A stretch of DNA of 64,000 nucleotides from Deltaproteobacteria bacterium (GCA_040223695.1 JAVKFU010000018.1:186001-250000); one strand, 5' to 3'. Numbered from the stretch's first letter, positions 28,332 through 35,950 are shown. The notes: generated by a model not told the origin, from the letters alone. Numbers and translations are program-made.

Positions 28332-29502
28332 GATTGCTCTTCTTACATACTCGACAAAACCCAGGGGCGGAGTTACGCACACGATAAATCTGGCCGAGAG
28401 CTTAGCGCGCTTGAAACACGACGTGCATATATACGCGCTTTCCGCCGGGAATGACTTTTCAGGGGAGGTAAGAGCCCCTTACACGCTTATCCCCTGCCCC
28501 GAAAGAAAATATGAAAGTATAGATGACAAAATAAAAGACTACATTGAAATATATACCGACTACCTCGCCGGAGTAAATGTTGATTACGATATTCTCCACG
28601 CGGAAGATTGCATCTCGGCAAATGCGCTGCTCGGTCTTCGTGAAATGGGCCTTATCGGATTCTATGTCAGAACCATCCACCACATAGATGATTTTACATC
28701 GGACTCACTCATCGAATGCCAGAAAAAAAGTATCGTAAAACCCGACTACGTAATCTCTGTAAGCAAATTTTGGGACAGGGAGCTTCGTTCTGAATACTCC
28801 CTTAATTCTACTGTCATCAATAACGGGGTCGATTTTAAAACATTTAAGACAGGTCACGGTAAAGAAACAAAGGAGAAGGCCAAAGAAGGTTTTTCTGTGG
28901 GCGGCTGTAAAGTGATGTTGAGCATAGGGGGGATCGAGCCACGCAAAAACACCATAACCGCGCTCAGAGCGTTTAACATTGCGAGAGCATATATAAAATC
29001 CAAGGGCGGGAAATTAGTATGGTTGATTGGCGGGGGGGAGACTCTATTCGATTATAGAGCCTACCGCGAGGAGTTTTTTACGGAGCTGGGGAAGCTCGGG
29101 TTAAAGCCGGATAACGATATCTTCGTACTGGGGAATGTTCCCGGCGCCGAAATGTCCCTTCTTTACAACGCGGCCGATGTATTCGTGTTTCCTTCCGTCA
29201 AGGAGGGATGGGGACTGGTTTTGCTTGAGGCGATGGCAGCCGGGGTTCCCGTTATTTCATCAAATATAGAACCTATGACGGAGTTTCTCGAGGACGGGAA
29301 GAATTCAGTGCTTATTTATCCCGACGACTATAAAGCTCTCGCCCATCAGATTCTAATGGTTCTGGAGAATCCCGAGTTCAGGTCTCGCCTTGTTGAAAAC
29401 GGAGAAAAAACCGCTCAAATGTACAGCTGGGAAAATGCGGCGCTTAAACATGTTGAACACTACAGGGAGATTTTAAGAGAGCCGCATAGTCGATTAAAAT
29501 AA
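28318..29502 (+). CDS. Glycosyltransferase, MSMEG_0565 family (GT4-like)
   Basis: A 394-residue GT-B fold glycosyltransferase. The N-terminal donor/acceptor start is STKPRGGVTHTINLAESLA, the family motif RTIHHIDDFTSDSLIECQ lies near residue 120, and the C-terminal nucleotide-sugar site is FPSVKEGWGLVLLEAMAAG. This subfamily is almost restricted to Nit1C-type loci, suggesting that the cluster product or a carrier is glycosylated. Its ATG overlaps the end of the DUF2877 gene, indicating coupled translation. Acceptor and sugar are unknown. Confidence 0.9.
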   Translation: MKPLKIALLTYSTKPRGGVTHTINLAESLARLKHDVHIYALSAGNDFSGEVRAPYTLIPCPERKYESIDDKIKDYIEIYTDYLAGVNVDYDILHAEDCISANALLGLREMGLIGFYVRTIHHIDDFTSDSLIECQKKSIVKPDYVISVSKFWDRELRSEYSLNSTVINNGVDFKTFKTGHGKETKEKAKEGFSVGGCKVMLSIGGIEPRKNTITALRAFNIARAYIKSKGGKLVWLIGGGETLFDYRAYREEFFTELGKLGLKPDNDIFVLGNVPGAEMSLLYNAADVFVFPSVKEGWGLVLLEAMAAGVPVISSNIEPMTEFLEDGKNSVLIYPDDYKALAHQILMVLENPEFRSRLVENGEKTAQMYSWENAALKHVEHYREILREPHSRLK

Positions 29503-29518
29503 TTACTGACGGGACGTT

Positions 29519-29920
29519 ATGTTAGAGGTCGAAGCAGTCTGGAAAAAAAGATATCAGGTCGAAGTTATGGCAAGACAGTTTCAAGTCAACATTGACGAGC
29601 CTCATAAGTTTAGCGGGGAGGATACGGGGATGATGCCCACAGAGCTCTTTCTCTCCTCAATAGCTTCGTGCTTTTGCCTTGCGCTCGTCTACGCCGCCAA
29701 GAACAAAAAAATAAAACTCGATGACATGACCGTGAAGGTGCTTGGGGAAACGGATATAAAGAGTTTCACTTTCACCAGCATCATTGTAAAGGTAATAAGC
29801 TCTCTGCCGCAAAAAAATTTAGAAGAAATCATAGCTCTTGCAAGAAAATACTGCTTCGTAAGCAACGCAGTCACAAAGTCCTGTCCCATAGAATACGAGG
29901 TTACGGGGGCGGGAGATTGA
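29519..29920 (+). CDS. OsmC/Ohr-family protein
   Basis: A 133-residue OsmC-like protein. Two Cys positions fit the peroxidatic pair of the family: SSIASCFCLALVYAA (about residue 46) and TKSCPIEYEV (about residue 121). OsmC/Ohr proteins reduce organic hydroperoxides using thiols. In this operon it may detoxify a by-product or handle a reactive sulfur/thiol intermediate together with the CoA-disulfide-reductase-like flavoprotein. It follows the glycosyltransferase by 16 bases. Confidence 0.85.
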   Translation: MLEVEAVWKKRYQVEVMARQFQVNIDEPHKFSGEDTGMMPTELFLSSIASCFCLALVYAAKNKKIKLDDMTVKVLGETDIKSFTFTSIIVKVISSLPQKNLEEIIALARKYCFVSNAVTKSCPIEYEVTGAGD

Positions 29921-29958
29921 GTGCGTACAATCAGGTAAAAAAACGGGAGAATGAGTTA

Positions 29959-30408
29959 GTGTTGAAATTCATTATAAAAAAGAACCACTATCAAGATGCG
30001 CTCCGGCTTATGCGAATATCAAAGAGCATCACGGAAAAAGAAAATGTTAAAAAAGCGGTTGCTGTCATGGCAACTGATAAAGCAAAGTACGCGCTCAAGG
30101 ATGCAGGACTGTTGACAGATGAGATATCCCGGGCAGGCGGCTCGGATTTGGTAATGGCGGTTGAAGCCGAGTCCGGTGAAATTGCCGATCAGGCGCTTGC
30201 CGAGATGGAAAAATCTATCTCAGCCCGTATATCGGGGAGCGCTCATAAAACGAATATACTCGGTCAGGAAATACAGGTAATAAATATCGGCCTCGATATT
30301 TTCAAAGATGCGCTCGAGTCCCAGGGCGTAAAAGTTGTTCAGGTCGATTGGGAGGTCCCCGCAAAAGGGGACGAGGAAATTATGAATATTTTAAAGAAGA
30401 TGTACTGA
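29959..30408 (+). CDS. Standalone FdrA terminal-domain protein
   Basis: A 149-residue protein starting at GTG 29959 (GGGAG 8 bases upstream). Residues 1-~95 closely parallel the N-terminal domain of the FdrA at 20943: FIIKKNHYQDALRLMRIS versus TVKKNHYQDSMKLMEIS, VMATDKAKYALKDAGLL versus IMATEANLAMLREVGLL, then SDLVMAVEAES versus NDLVVAVQAQS. The last ~50 residues (VINIGLDIFKDALESQGVKV, then VQVDWEVPAKGD) look like a tail that several FdrA-family proteins carry and the FdrA here lacks. It could be a regulatory or complementing subunit of the carbamoyltransferase. The frame is open from a TTG at 29917, within the OsmC gene end. Confidence 0.78.
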   Translation: MLKFIIKKNHYQDALRLMRISKSITEKENVKKAVAVMATDKAKYALKDAGLLTDEISRAGGSDLVMAVEAESGEIADQALAEMEKSISARISGSAHKTNILGQEIQVINIGLDIFKDALESQGVKVVQVDWEVPAKGDEEIMNILKKMY

Positions 30409-30444
30409 AGATAAATTGCAAAACGCCTAACGAGATTAAAGCTA

Positions 30445-31011
30445 ATGAGCATACGTAATCCCGGTAAATTAAAAGAAGTTCTTTCAGACCCTAAACGGCT
30501 TGCCAAGGCATTCAGCAGGCACACGTATGGAATGCTTGCCTGGGTGGATCTGTTCGGTGAAAAGCTGAAATCCATAAAGGACCTTGAAACGAAGCTCGTT
30601 GCCGCGAAGATAATCGCCGATAACGCAAAGCACGCCAAACTCTTTTCGGACAGGGCCAGGGAGCTTGGCGAAAAGCCGGAGACCTACAAACCGCCCGAAA
30701 TAGGACAGAAAATTTACGACATTCTTGAATCCTACAACGACCCGTTCGATGATTTCGCATATGCGTGGGGGTCTCTTATACATTTTTCTTCTTTGCTCGA
30801 TTTGTACTACGGTGTAGCGGACCCGAAAAGCCGAAAGGTAATAGACGAAGTCCGTAGTGACGTCAAGGCACATCTCGGCTACCTGGAGAAGTATTTTGAG
30901 CCAAGCGCGAATACTCCGGAGAAAAAAAAGCGCGCCGAAGAGGTAAAAACGGTCGCCGATGCCATTTACGCCGACAGAGAAGACGAGGAGATAAAATGGT
31001 ATGCTGCGTAA
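30445..31011 (+). CDS. All-helical protein, possible ferritin-like fold
   Basis: A 188-residue protein predicted to be almost all alpha helix. Spaced His/acid pairs recur in separate helices: His26, Asp59-x3-His63 (DNAKH), His113 and Asp139-x3-His143 (DVKAH), suggestive of a four-helix bundle with a metal site, but not the canonical ExxH diiron signature. No family name comes to mind. Its end overlaps the start of the methyltransferase gene by 11 bases, so the two are translationally coupled. A diiron or haem-oxygenase-like oxygenase role is a hypothesis only. Confidence 0.6.
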   Translation: MSIRNPGKLKEVLSDPKRLAKAFSRHTYGMLAWVDLFGEKLKSIKDLETKLVAAKIIADNAKHAKLFSDRARELGEKPETYKPPEIGQKIYDILESYNDPFDDFAYAWGSLIHFSSLLDLYYGVADPKSRKVIDEVRSDVKAHLGYLEKYFEPSANTPEKKKRAEEVKTVADAIYADREDEEIKWYAA

Positions 31012-31849
31012 CGGAATTCCAAGTTTTGAAGAGCTTCAGGAGCCCCTGCCCTGGTATCGGCCAAGAAAATATTATTACAAACTCATTTCGCTTTTTTTAA
31101 GAACCGTAGGTCAGTTATCCGACGGATTAAGAATCGGTTACCGCCACGGTTTTGATTCAGGGATAGTCATGAACTATATATATGAAAACAGACCGCACGG
31201 CAAATTTCGCATCGGGAAAGCGTTAGATGCCGCTTTTCTTGATCAGACTACCTGCAAGGCTTTCAGGGCGGTGAAGCAAATCCAAAAGGATATGATCACG
31301 AACTACCTGGGGAAAAGAAACGGGAAGGAGACCTTCATAGTCGACCTGGCTTCCGGTAAGGCCGACTATATTTATGACGCACTCCAGGAAAAAAATTCTA
31401 ACGTAAAGGTACTGTTGCGGGATATCAATGAAAGAACCCTCAAGGAAAGCGAGGCCATAGCCGAGCGGTCGGAGATGAAGCAAAACGTAAGCTACGAGAT
31501 CGGTGACGCTCTTGACAGGGAGAGTTTGAGTCGGATTCCCCCCCGACCGGACCTCATAATCGAAGCTGGCCTCTACGGAATTATTCACGACGACGAATTG
31601 ATAAAGAAGCACCTCTTCGAATTAAAAGACATACTGAACCCCGGAGCACTTCTATTTAACGTACAGACGTATAACAGACAAATAGAGCTTATTGCCAGAA
31701 CTCTGGTAAATCAGGAGGGTGAAAGCTGCGTATGGCACCTCCGCCCCAAAGAGCTAGTGATAGGCTGGGCTCGGGAAGCGGGCTTCAAGGATCCGGAAAT
31801 CCGGATGGACCCTTACGGGATTTACGCGGTGGTTCTGATGAGAAATTGA
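31001..31849 (+). CDS. Class I SAM-dependent methyltransferase-like protein
   Basis: A 282-residue protein with a Rossmann-type methyltransferase domain from ~residue 105. Motif I is FIVDLASGKADYIYDAL, the acidic post-I residue is in VLLRDINERTL, motif IV is around RPDLIIEAGLYGIIHDD, followed by LNPGALLFNVQTY. The ~100-residue N-terminal extension is basic and not recognised. It overlaps the helical-protein gene and precedes the aminotransferase-fold gene by 40 bases. The methyl acceptor is unknown. Confidence 0.78.
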   Translation: MLRNGIPSFEELQEPLPWYRPRKYYYKLISLFLRTVGQLSDGLRIGYRHGFDSGIVMNYIYENRPHGKFRIGKALDAAFLDQTTCKAFRAVKQIQKDMITNYLGKRNGKETFIVDLASGKADYIYDALQEKNSNVKVLLRDINERTLKESEAIAERSEMKQNVSYEIGDALDRESLSRIPPRPDLIIEAGLYGIIHDDELIKKHLFELKDILNPGALLFNVQTYNRQIELIARTLVNQEGESCVWHLRPKELVIGWAREAGFKDPEIRMDPYGIYAVVLMRN

Positions 31850-31889
31850 ATTTGGACGTACCTGAATCATTCATTAAGACGAGAAACTC

Positions 31890-33278
31890 ATGAAAAAGGA
31901 AAGATTTGTGCTCGGGTGGGAAAGCAGCCAACGGAATTCGCCTTTTCTGAGCAAGGTGTTATCGGACAGGGTCAAATCCGTCATCGACAGCCCTCACGGG
32001 ATGTGGAACTATATGACCTACCGCGACGCGATCAATATACTTGGTCTCGATACCGGAGACTTATACAAAGAGGGGAGAATCGATTTAGATAAGAGAAAGT
32101 GGGCTGACTTCGGCTGGATGACATGCTACGCCGGACCCCCTGAGAGCGCAGTGGAAGCGATGCGTAAACATACCGACGAATCAAACGTCAACCCCTATTC
32201 CCCAGACTTGATTAATCCTTTAAGAGAGGTTTGCGCGAATTTAAAATTCAAACGGGAGAGGAGCGATGAGTTCGAGGTAATAGGAACGGAAGGCAGTCAG
32301 GCGGCCATATCCTATGTGCTTCAAACCATAATAAATCCGGGAAACGAAGTAATAATAACAGATCCCGGCTACTTCCACTTCGAATCGTCAATCCTGATGG
32401 CAGGCGGCAGGCCGGTCAGGATTCCCCTTGACTCCGAAAACGGATACAGATTAGATCCGGATCAGGTAGCGGAGCGTATCACCCCGGGAACGAAGGCGAT
32501 AATAGTTTGTGATCCCCTGAACCCGTTCGGCACTGTTCAGATGAAGGACGAACTGATCGAGCTTGTAGAAATTGCCTGGAGACACGGAATCATCGTAATT
32601 AACGATATTACACATAATACTCATCAGATCGACCCCGGTTCAAAACACCATCCTATGAGCTCACTCTTCAGGGAGACAAATGTCGATAACGTCGTTTCCA
32701 CATTCAGCGTATCCCACGGATACGGGATGGCAGGAGTAAGGATAGGTTTTCTCGCGGGCCATACCGAGCTATTGAGAGCCTGCATGATTACGAAAACTTC
32801 TTTAACCAGGCTTAATACCAATCTTATTGCTCAGTACGGAGCTTTAGCCGCCCTTAAGGACAATGATTATGTCAAAGAATCCCGGGACATAATCAGGCGT
32901 AACTTTGAGATCATTAAAGGTATAGTTAACGATACCGAGGGGGTGTCCATTCCGGTAGAGCCCAAGTACGGGTTTTCCATGGTAATAGACGTTTCTGAGA
33001 CGGGCGTTACGGCGCAGGAGCTGACAGTAGCGCTTTTTAAACATAACGTAGCCGTATATCCGGGAGACGGGCTCGGTGATATCGGTGCGACGGACTTCAT
33101 CAGGCTAAATATTTCAAGACCCGACATCTGGGCATTTGAGCACTTTAAAAAATCTCTTCCCGCTGCAATCGCCGAGGCTAGAAGCGGCATTTACAGAAAG
33201 AGCTTAATCAGGTTCTTCGAGGATAAGAAAACGGAGCGGGCCGGACAGATTCTGAAAAAAATAAAGGGCGGCCGATGA
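31890..33278 (+). CDS. Aminotransferase-fold protein lacking the Schiff-base lysine
   Basis: A 462-residue fold-type-I (class I/II aminotransferase) protein. The PLP-phosphate and ring-binding features remain: EVIGTEGSQAAISYVLQ, Asn211 in DPLNPFGT, Asp239 in VINDITHNTHQ and the C-terminal carboxylate-binding Arg in IRLNISRPD. At the position of the PLP-linking Lys (consensus SxSKxxxxxGxRxG) the sequence is SVSHGYGMAGVRIG, so the catalytic Lys is His276 (codon CAC, 32715-32717). The usual active-site Tyr is also His (His242). Ordinary transamination is therefore unlikely; a His-based PLP/PMP reaction (as in the dehydratase ColD) or a non-catalytic role is possible. It overlaps the next gene (ATGA). 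Confidence 0.88.
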   Translation: MKKERFVLGWESSQRNSPFLSKVLSDRVKSVIDSPHGMWNYMTYRDAINILGLDTGDLYKEGRIDLDKRKWADFGWMTCYAGPPESAVEAMRKHTDESNVNPYSPDLINPLREVCANLKFKRERSDEFEVIGTEGSQAAISYVLQTIINPGNEVIITDPGYFHFESSILMAGGRPVRIPLDSENGYRLDPDQVAERITPGTKAIIVCDPLNPFGTVQMKDELIELVEIAWRHGIIVINDITHNTHQIDPGSKHHPMSSLFRETNVDNVVSTFSVSHGYGMAGVRIGFLAGHTELLRACMITKTSLTRLNTNLIAQYGALAALKDNDYVKESRDIIRRNFEIIKGIVNDTEGVSIPVEPKYGFSMVIDVSETGVTAQELTVALFKHNVAVYPGDGLGDIGATDFIRLNISRPDIWAFEHFKKSLPAAIAEARSGIYRKSLIRFFEDKKTERAGQILKKIKGGR

Positions 33279-34219
33279 ATGTGGCGAACGACATTTTAGA
33301 GCTTATCGGGAATACCCCTCTGGTTAAACTTGGTAATTTAACGGAGGGAATAAAAAGCGGGATTTACGCGAAACTGGAGCTTTACAATCCGAGCGGAAGC
33401 ATTAAAGACAGGGTCGCCATATACATAGTGGAAGATGCCGAACGCAGAGGCATTCTTAAACCCGGAGGCACCATAGTCGAAGCCACATCCGGAAACATGG
33501 GAGTCGCGTTCGCCCTTATCGGCGCCGTTAAAAATTACAGATGCATATTTACGCTCCCCGAAACGATTAGCAAGGAGAAAATACAGGCGCTTAAGCTCTA
33601 CGGGGCTGAAGTGGTTCTAACTCCGAAAGGACTCCCTCCGCAGGATGAAAAAAGCTGTTATAAGGTGGCTCAGAAAATAGCGAGGGAAAAGGGCGCATTC
33701 TATGTTAATCAGTACTTTAATCAGCTTAACCCCGAGGCCCATTTTAAAACAACCGGCCCCGAGATTTGGCGCGATACGGAAGGGAAAGTCGATACAGTTT
33801 TATGCGGCATAGGAACGGGCGGAACAATAACAGGCGTAGGCAGGTATTTAAAAGAAAAGAAAAAGAGCATAAAAATAATCGGTGTTGAACCCGTGGGCTC
33901 GGTATTCAAGGCCTATCTGGAGCAAGGATTACTGGCGGAGGCTTCCGATTTTGATATAGAAGGAATCGGCAAGAATTTCATACCGGGGGTTGTCAACTTC
34001 GACTATGTGGACGAAATAATCCAGGTTGACGACGAAGAAGCGCTTAAGACCGTCAGCGGGCTTTTGAGAGAGGAAGGAATTTTGGCGGGCGGATCGAGCG
34101 GCGCTGCTGTTGCGGCTGCAATGAAACATGCAGTCGAATCCGAAGAAAACGAGCATATTGTCGCGGTCCTGCCCGACACGGGATTAAAATATATATCCAA
34201 ATTCACCGGCTTTGCCTAA
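33275..34219 (+). CDS. Cysteine synthase / cystathionine beta-synthase-like PLP enzyme
   Basis: A 314-residue fold-type-II PLP enzyme with the OASS/CBS catalytic layout: ELIGNTPLVKLGNL at the N-terminus, the PLP Lys44 in PSGSIKDRVA, the Asn-loop EATSGNMGVAFAL, the phosphate-binding GIGTGGTITGVGRYLKEKK and GGSSGAAVAAAM. The family does beta-replacement on activated serine or cysteine, giving cysteine, beta-cyanoalanine, 2,3-diaminopropionate precursors and similar products. In a nitrile/cyanide-type cluster a beta-cyanoalanine synthase role is attractive but unproven. The ATGA overlap with the preceding gene indicates coupling. Confidence 0.9.
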   Translation: MNVANDILELIGNTPLVKLGNLTEGIKSGIYAKLELYNPSGSIKDRVAIYIVEDAERRGILKPGGTIVEATSGNMGVAFALIGAVKNYRCIFTLPETISKEKIQALKLYGAEVVLTPKGLPPQDEKSCYKVAQKIAREKGAFYVNQYFNQLNPEAHFKTTGPEIWRDTEGKVDTVLCGIGTGGTITGVGRYLKEKKKSIKIIGVEPVGSVFKAYLEQGLLAEASDFDIEGIGKNFIPGVVNFDYVDEIIQVDDEEALKTVSGLLREEGILAGGSSGAAVAAAMKHAVESEENEHIVAVLPDTGLKYISKFTGFA

Positions 34220-34311
34220 TCCGGGTATTTTTTAATTAAACCGCCGATTATATTTCCGCTGGTAGAGACTTAGTTAAAGAGAGTAGGATTTACGCATCTT
34301 GATGACTTCTC

Positions 34312-35550
34312 ATGAAGCAAGTCCGTGAATATAACATACATGATCTCGTTCAAAGATACGGTTCCCCTCTATTCGTCGCCTCGGCAGACGTAATAAGAAA
34401 GAACCTGAGCACATTCCGTGCGGAATTCTCCGACAAGTACCCCAGAGTGGAGATCGCCTATTCGTACAAGGTCAATTACCTCCCCGGTATCCTGGATATT
34501 ATTCACCGCGACGGGACCTGGGCCGAGGTAGCATCGGGTTTTGAATATGAACTGGCAAGAAAGCTCCGCGTTTCCGGAAGCTCCATAGTATTTAACGGCC
34601 CTTATAAGAGAAAGAAAGAGCTTGAAAAAGCCCTCAATGAAGGGGCATTAATTAACGTTGATCATTATCATGAACTTAAAACACTGGAAGGGATCGCCTC
34701 TGAACGCAAAAAACCGGTTAACATAGGAATCAGAATCAATACGGATGTAGGGATAGACCAGCTGCCCGACAGATTCGGTTTCAACCTCGAATCCGGCGAA
34801 GCAGCTCAAATTCTAAGAGAATGTTCACAACAGAATCTGCTCCGGGTCACAGGGCTTCACATTCACCTTACAAGTTATATAATCAAGCCCGATGGTGAAA
34901 ACAGCGCCCCTGCCAAAAACATAAAACTAATCTGGCCGAAAGAAGCCGAGGCTTATAAGAGAGCGGCGAAAGAGGCCGTTCGCTTCGCGAAAGAGGCGCG
35001 CGAGCGGTACAATGCGGAAATACAATATCTCGATATGGGAGGCGGATTCCCCGCGGTCGATTCGCTCTCTCCTTATGCAGAAGCCGTCGCCGAGCCGGTT
35101 TTGGATGGATTTAAACAAAGCGAATTGCCAATTCTCATATTGGAGCCCGGACGAGCAATAGTGAGCAATGCGGTCGATCTCATCTCCACGGTCGTCGCCG
35201 TTAAAGATATTCCAACTGGGGGAAGAGCGGTAGTAATAGACAGTGGTATCAACCTTCTTCCCACCTCCTTCTGGAAATATCAGGACATAGAATTTGTATC
35301 TGAGCCAAAAGGAGAGTTAAAAGAAACGACCGTTTACGGTCCGCTTTGTCTTCAGACAGACATCATATGCAGAGCAAATCTTCCGGAACTCAGTCCCGGA
35401 GACAGGCTCGTTATTAAAAACGTGGGCGCGTATAACATCCCTCAGTCAAGTGCTTTCATTTTCCCCCGCCCGCCCGTTGTTTTGGTAGGAGATGGAAAGG
35501 CAAGGATTATAAGGAGAGCCGAGACGGCAGAAGACGCTTTATTGCTTTAA
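34312..35550 (+). CDS. Diaminopimelate/ornithine-type PLP decarboxylase
   Basis: A 412-residue fold-type-III (alanine-racemase-like) decarboxylase. The PLP Lys53 is in IAYSYKVNYLP, substrate/PLP-binding elements are RVTGLHIHLTSY, YLDMGGGFPAVD and ILEPGRAIVSNA, and the C-terminal CxxxD motif is GPLCLQTDII, all as in LysA/SpeC-like enzymes. It differs enough from biosynthetic LysA that another amino-acid or amine substrate is likely; several antibiotic and siderophore pathways use such enzymes. It is the last gene of the plus-strand cluster before the right island end. Confidence 0.88.
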   Translation: MKQVREYNIHDLVQRYGSPLFVASADVIRKNLSTFRAEFSDKYPRVEIAYSYKVNYLPGILDIIHRDGTWAEVASGFEYELARKLRVSGSSIVFNGPYKRKKELEKALNEGALINVDHYHELKTLEGIASERKKPVNIGIRINTDVGIDQLPDRFGFNLESGEAAQILRECSQQNLLRVTGLHIHLTSYIIKPDGENSAPAKNIKLIWPKEAEAYKRAAKEAVRFAKEARERYNAEIQYLDMGGGFPAVDSLSPYAEAVAEPVLDGFKQSELPILILEPGRAIVSNAVDLISTVVAVKDIPTGGRAVVIDSGINLLPTSFWKYQDIEFVSEPKGELKETTVYGPLCLQTDIICRANLPELSPGDRLVIKNVGAYNIPQSSAFIFPRPPVVLVGDGKARIIRRAETAEDALLL

Positions 35551-35856
35551 AACGGGTTTGACGCAAAATCGTGCAGCCGGTTAGGTTCTACGAATAAGAC
35601 CATCTCGTTTGTAAAGAACGTGATAATATAGAAATCTTATTCCTCAGCCCTCCGATTTGAGCAAATAGTTCGGGCATCTGCTATCTTGCCGCTCTTCTCG
35701 CGTAATATAGCGAATGAATATTCTTGAATTATAACAATGTTCCTTTCCAGGCATTTTCCAGGAGCCAGCCATCATTATTCTTTCCGTACAAAATCAGTTG
35801 AAGGGGAGTTGCAAATACTTCAATAATATCAGAAAGTTATGAGCAGACACTATAAA
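35551..35856. other. Non-coding right end of the island
   Basis: About 300 bases between the decarboxylase stop and the duplicated tRNA fragment. I see no gene, no recombinase remnant and no convincing terminator or promoter. The sequence is AT-rich relative to the flanks. An attachment-site accessory region could lie here, but nothing in the bases demonstrates it. Confidence 0.5.
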
Positions 35857-35914
35857 GGTCTTGAAAACCGGCGTCCTTACCGACTTGGGGGTTCGAATCC
35901 CTCGCCCTCCGCCA
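35857..35914 (+). repeat. Right direct repeat (attR-like), partial tRNA-Ser copy
   Basis: A 57/58 copy of tRNA-Ser positions from the anticodon stem to CCA. It lacks the acceptor 5' strand and D arm, so it cannot form a tRNA. The sole mismatch (C at 35881) breaks one variable-arm pair. It is followed directly by unrelated sequence and a chromosomal minus-strand gene. This is the expected scar of site-specific integration into a tRNA 3' end. Confidence 0.85.
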
Positions 35915-35950
35915 TCTCATAATCGCTTAATATGCTCTTTTTCGAACCTG

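Larger units (their letters stand above)
15738..35914. mobile_element. Candidate tRNA-Ser genomic island carrying the Nit1C/AllFGHK-like cluster
   Basis: About 20.2 kb bounded by the tRNA-Ser gene and a 57/58-identical copy of its 3' end. All enclosed genes are metabolic accessory genes, while both flanks are ordinary chromosome (katE on the left; secreted proteins, rsmI and gatCA on the right). No intact integrase, relaxase or transposase is inside, so it is at best a decayed or trans-mobilised element. The only recombinase trace lies just outside, at 15481-15687. The boundaries are seen; integration as the mechanism is inferred. A chance tRNA-fragment duplication is the main alternative. 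Confidence 0.7.

Noticed and set aside
17536-35550. Nitrilase gene expected for a Nit1C cluster
   Set aside because: Searched all frames in the cluster for the carbon-nitrogen hydrolase Glu-Lys-Cys motifs and found none; none of the proteins here is a nitrilase.
35857-35914. Second tRNA-Ser gene
   Set aside because: Only the 3' 58 bases are present; the acceptor 5' strand and D arm are missing, so it is an integration scar, not a tRNA.
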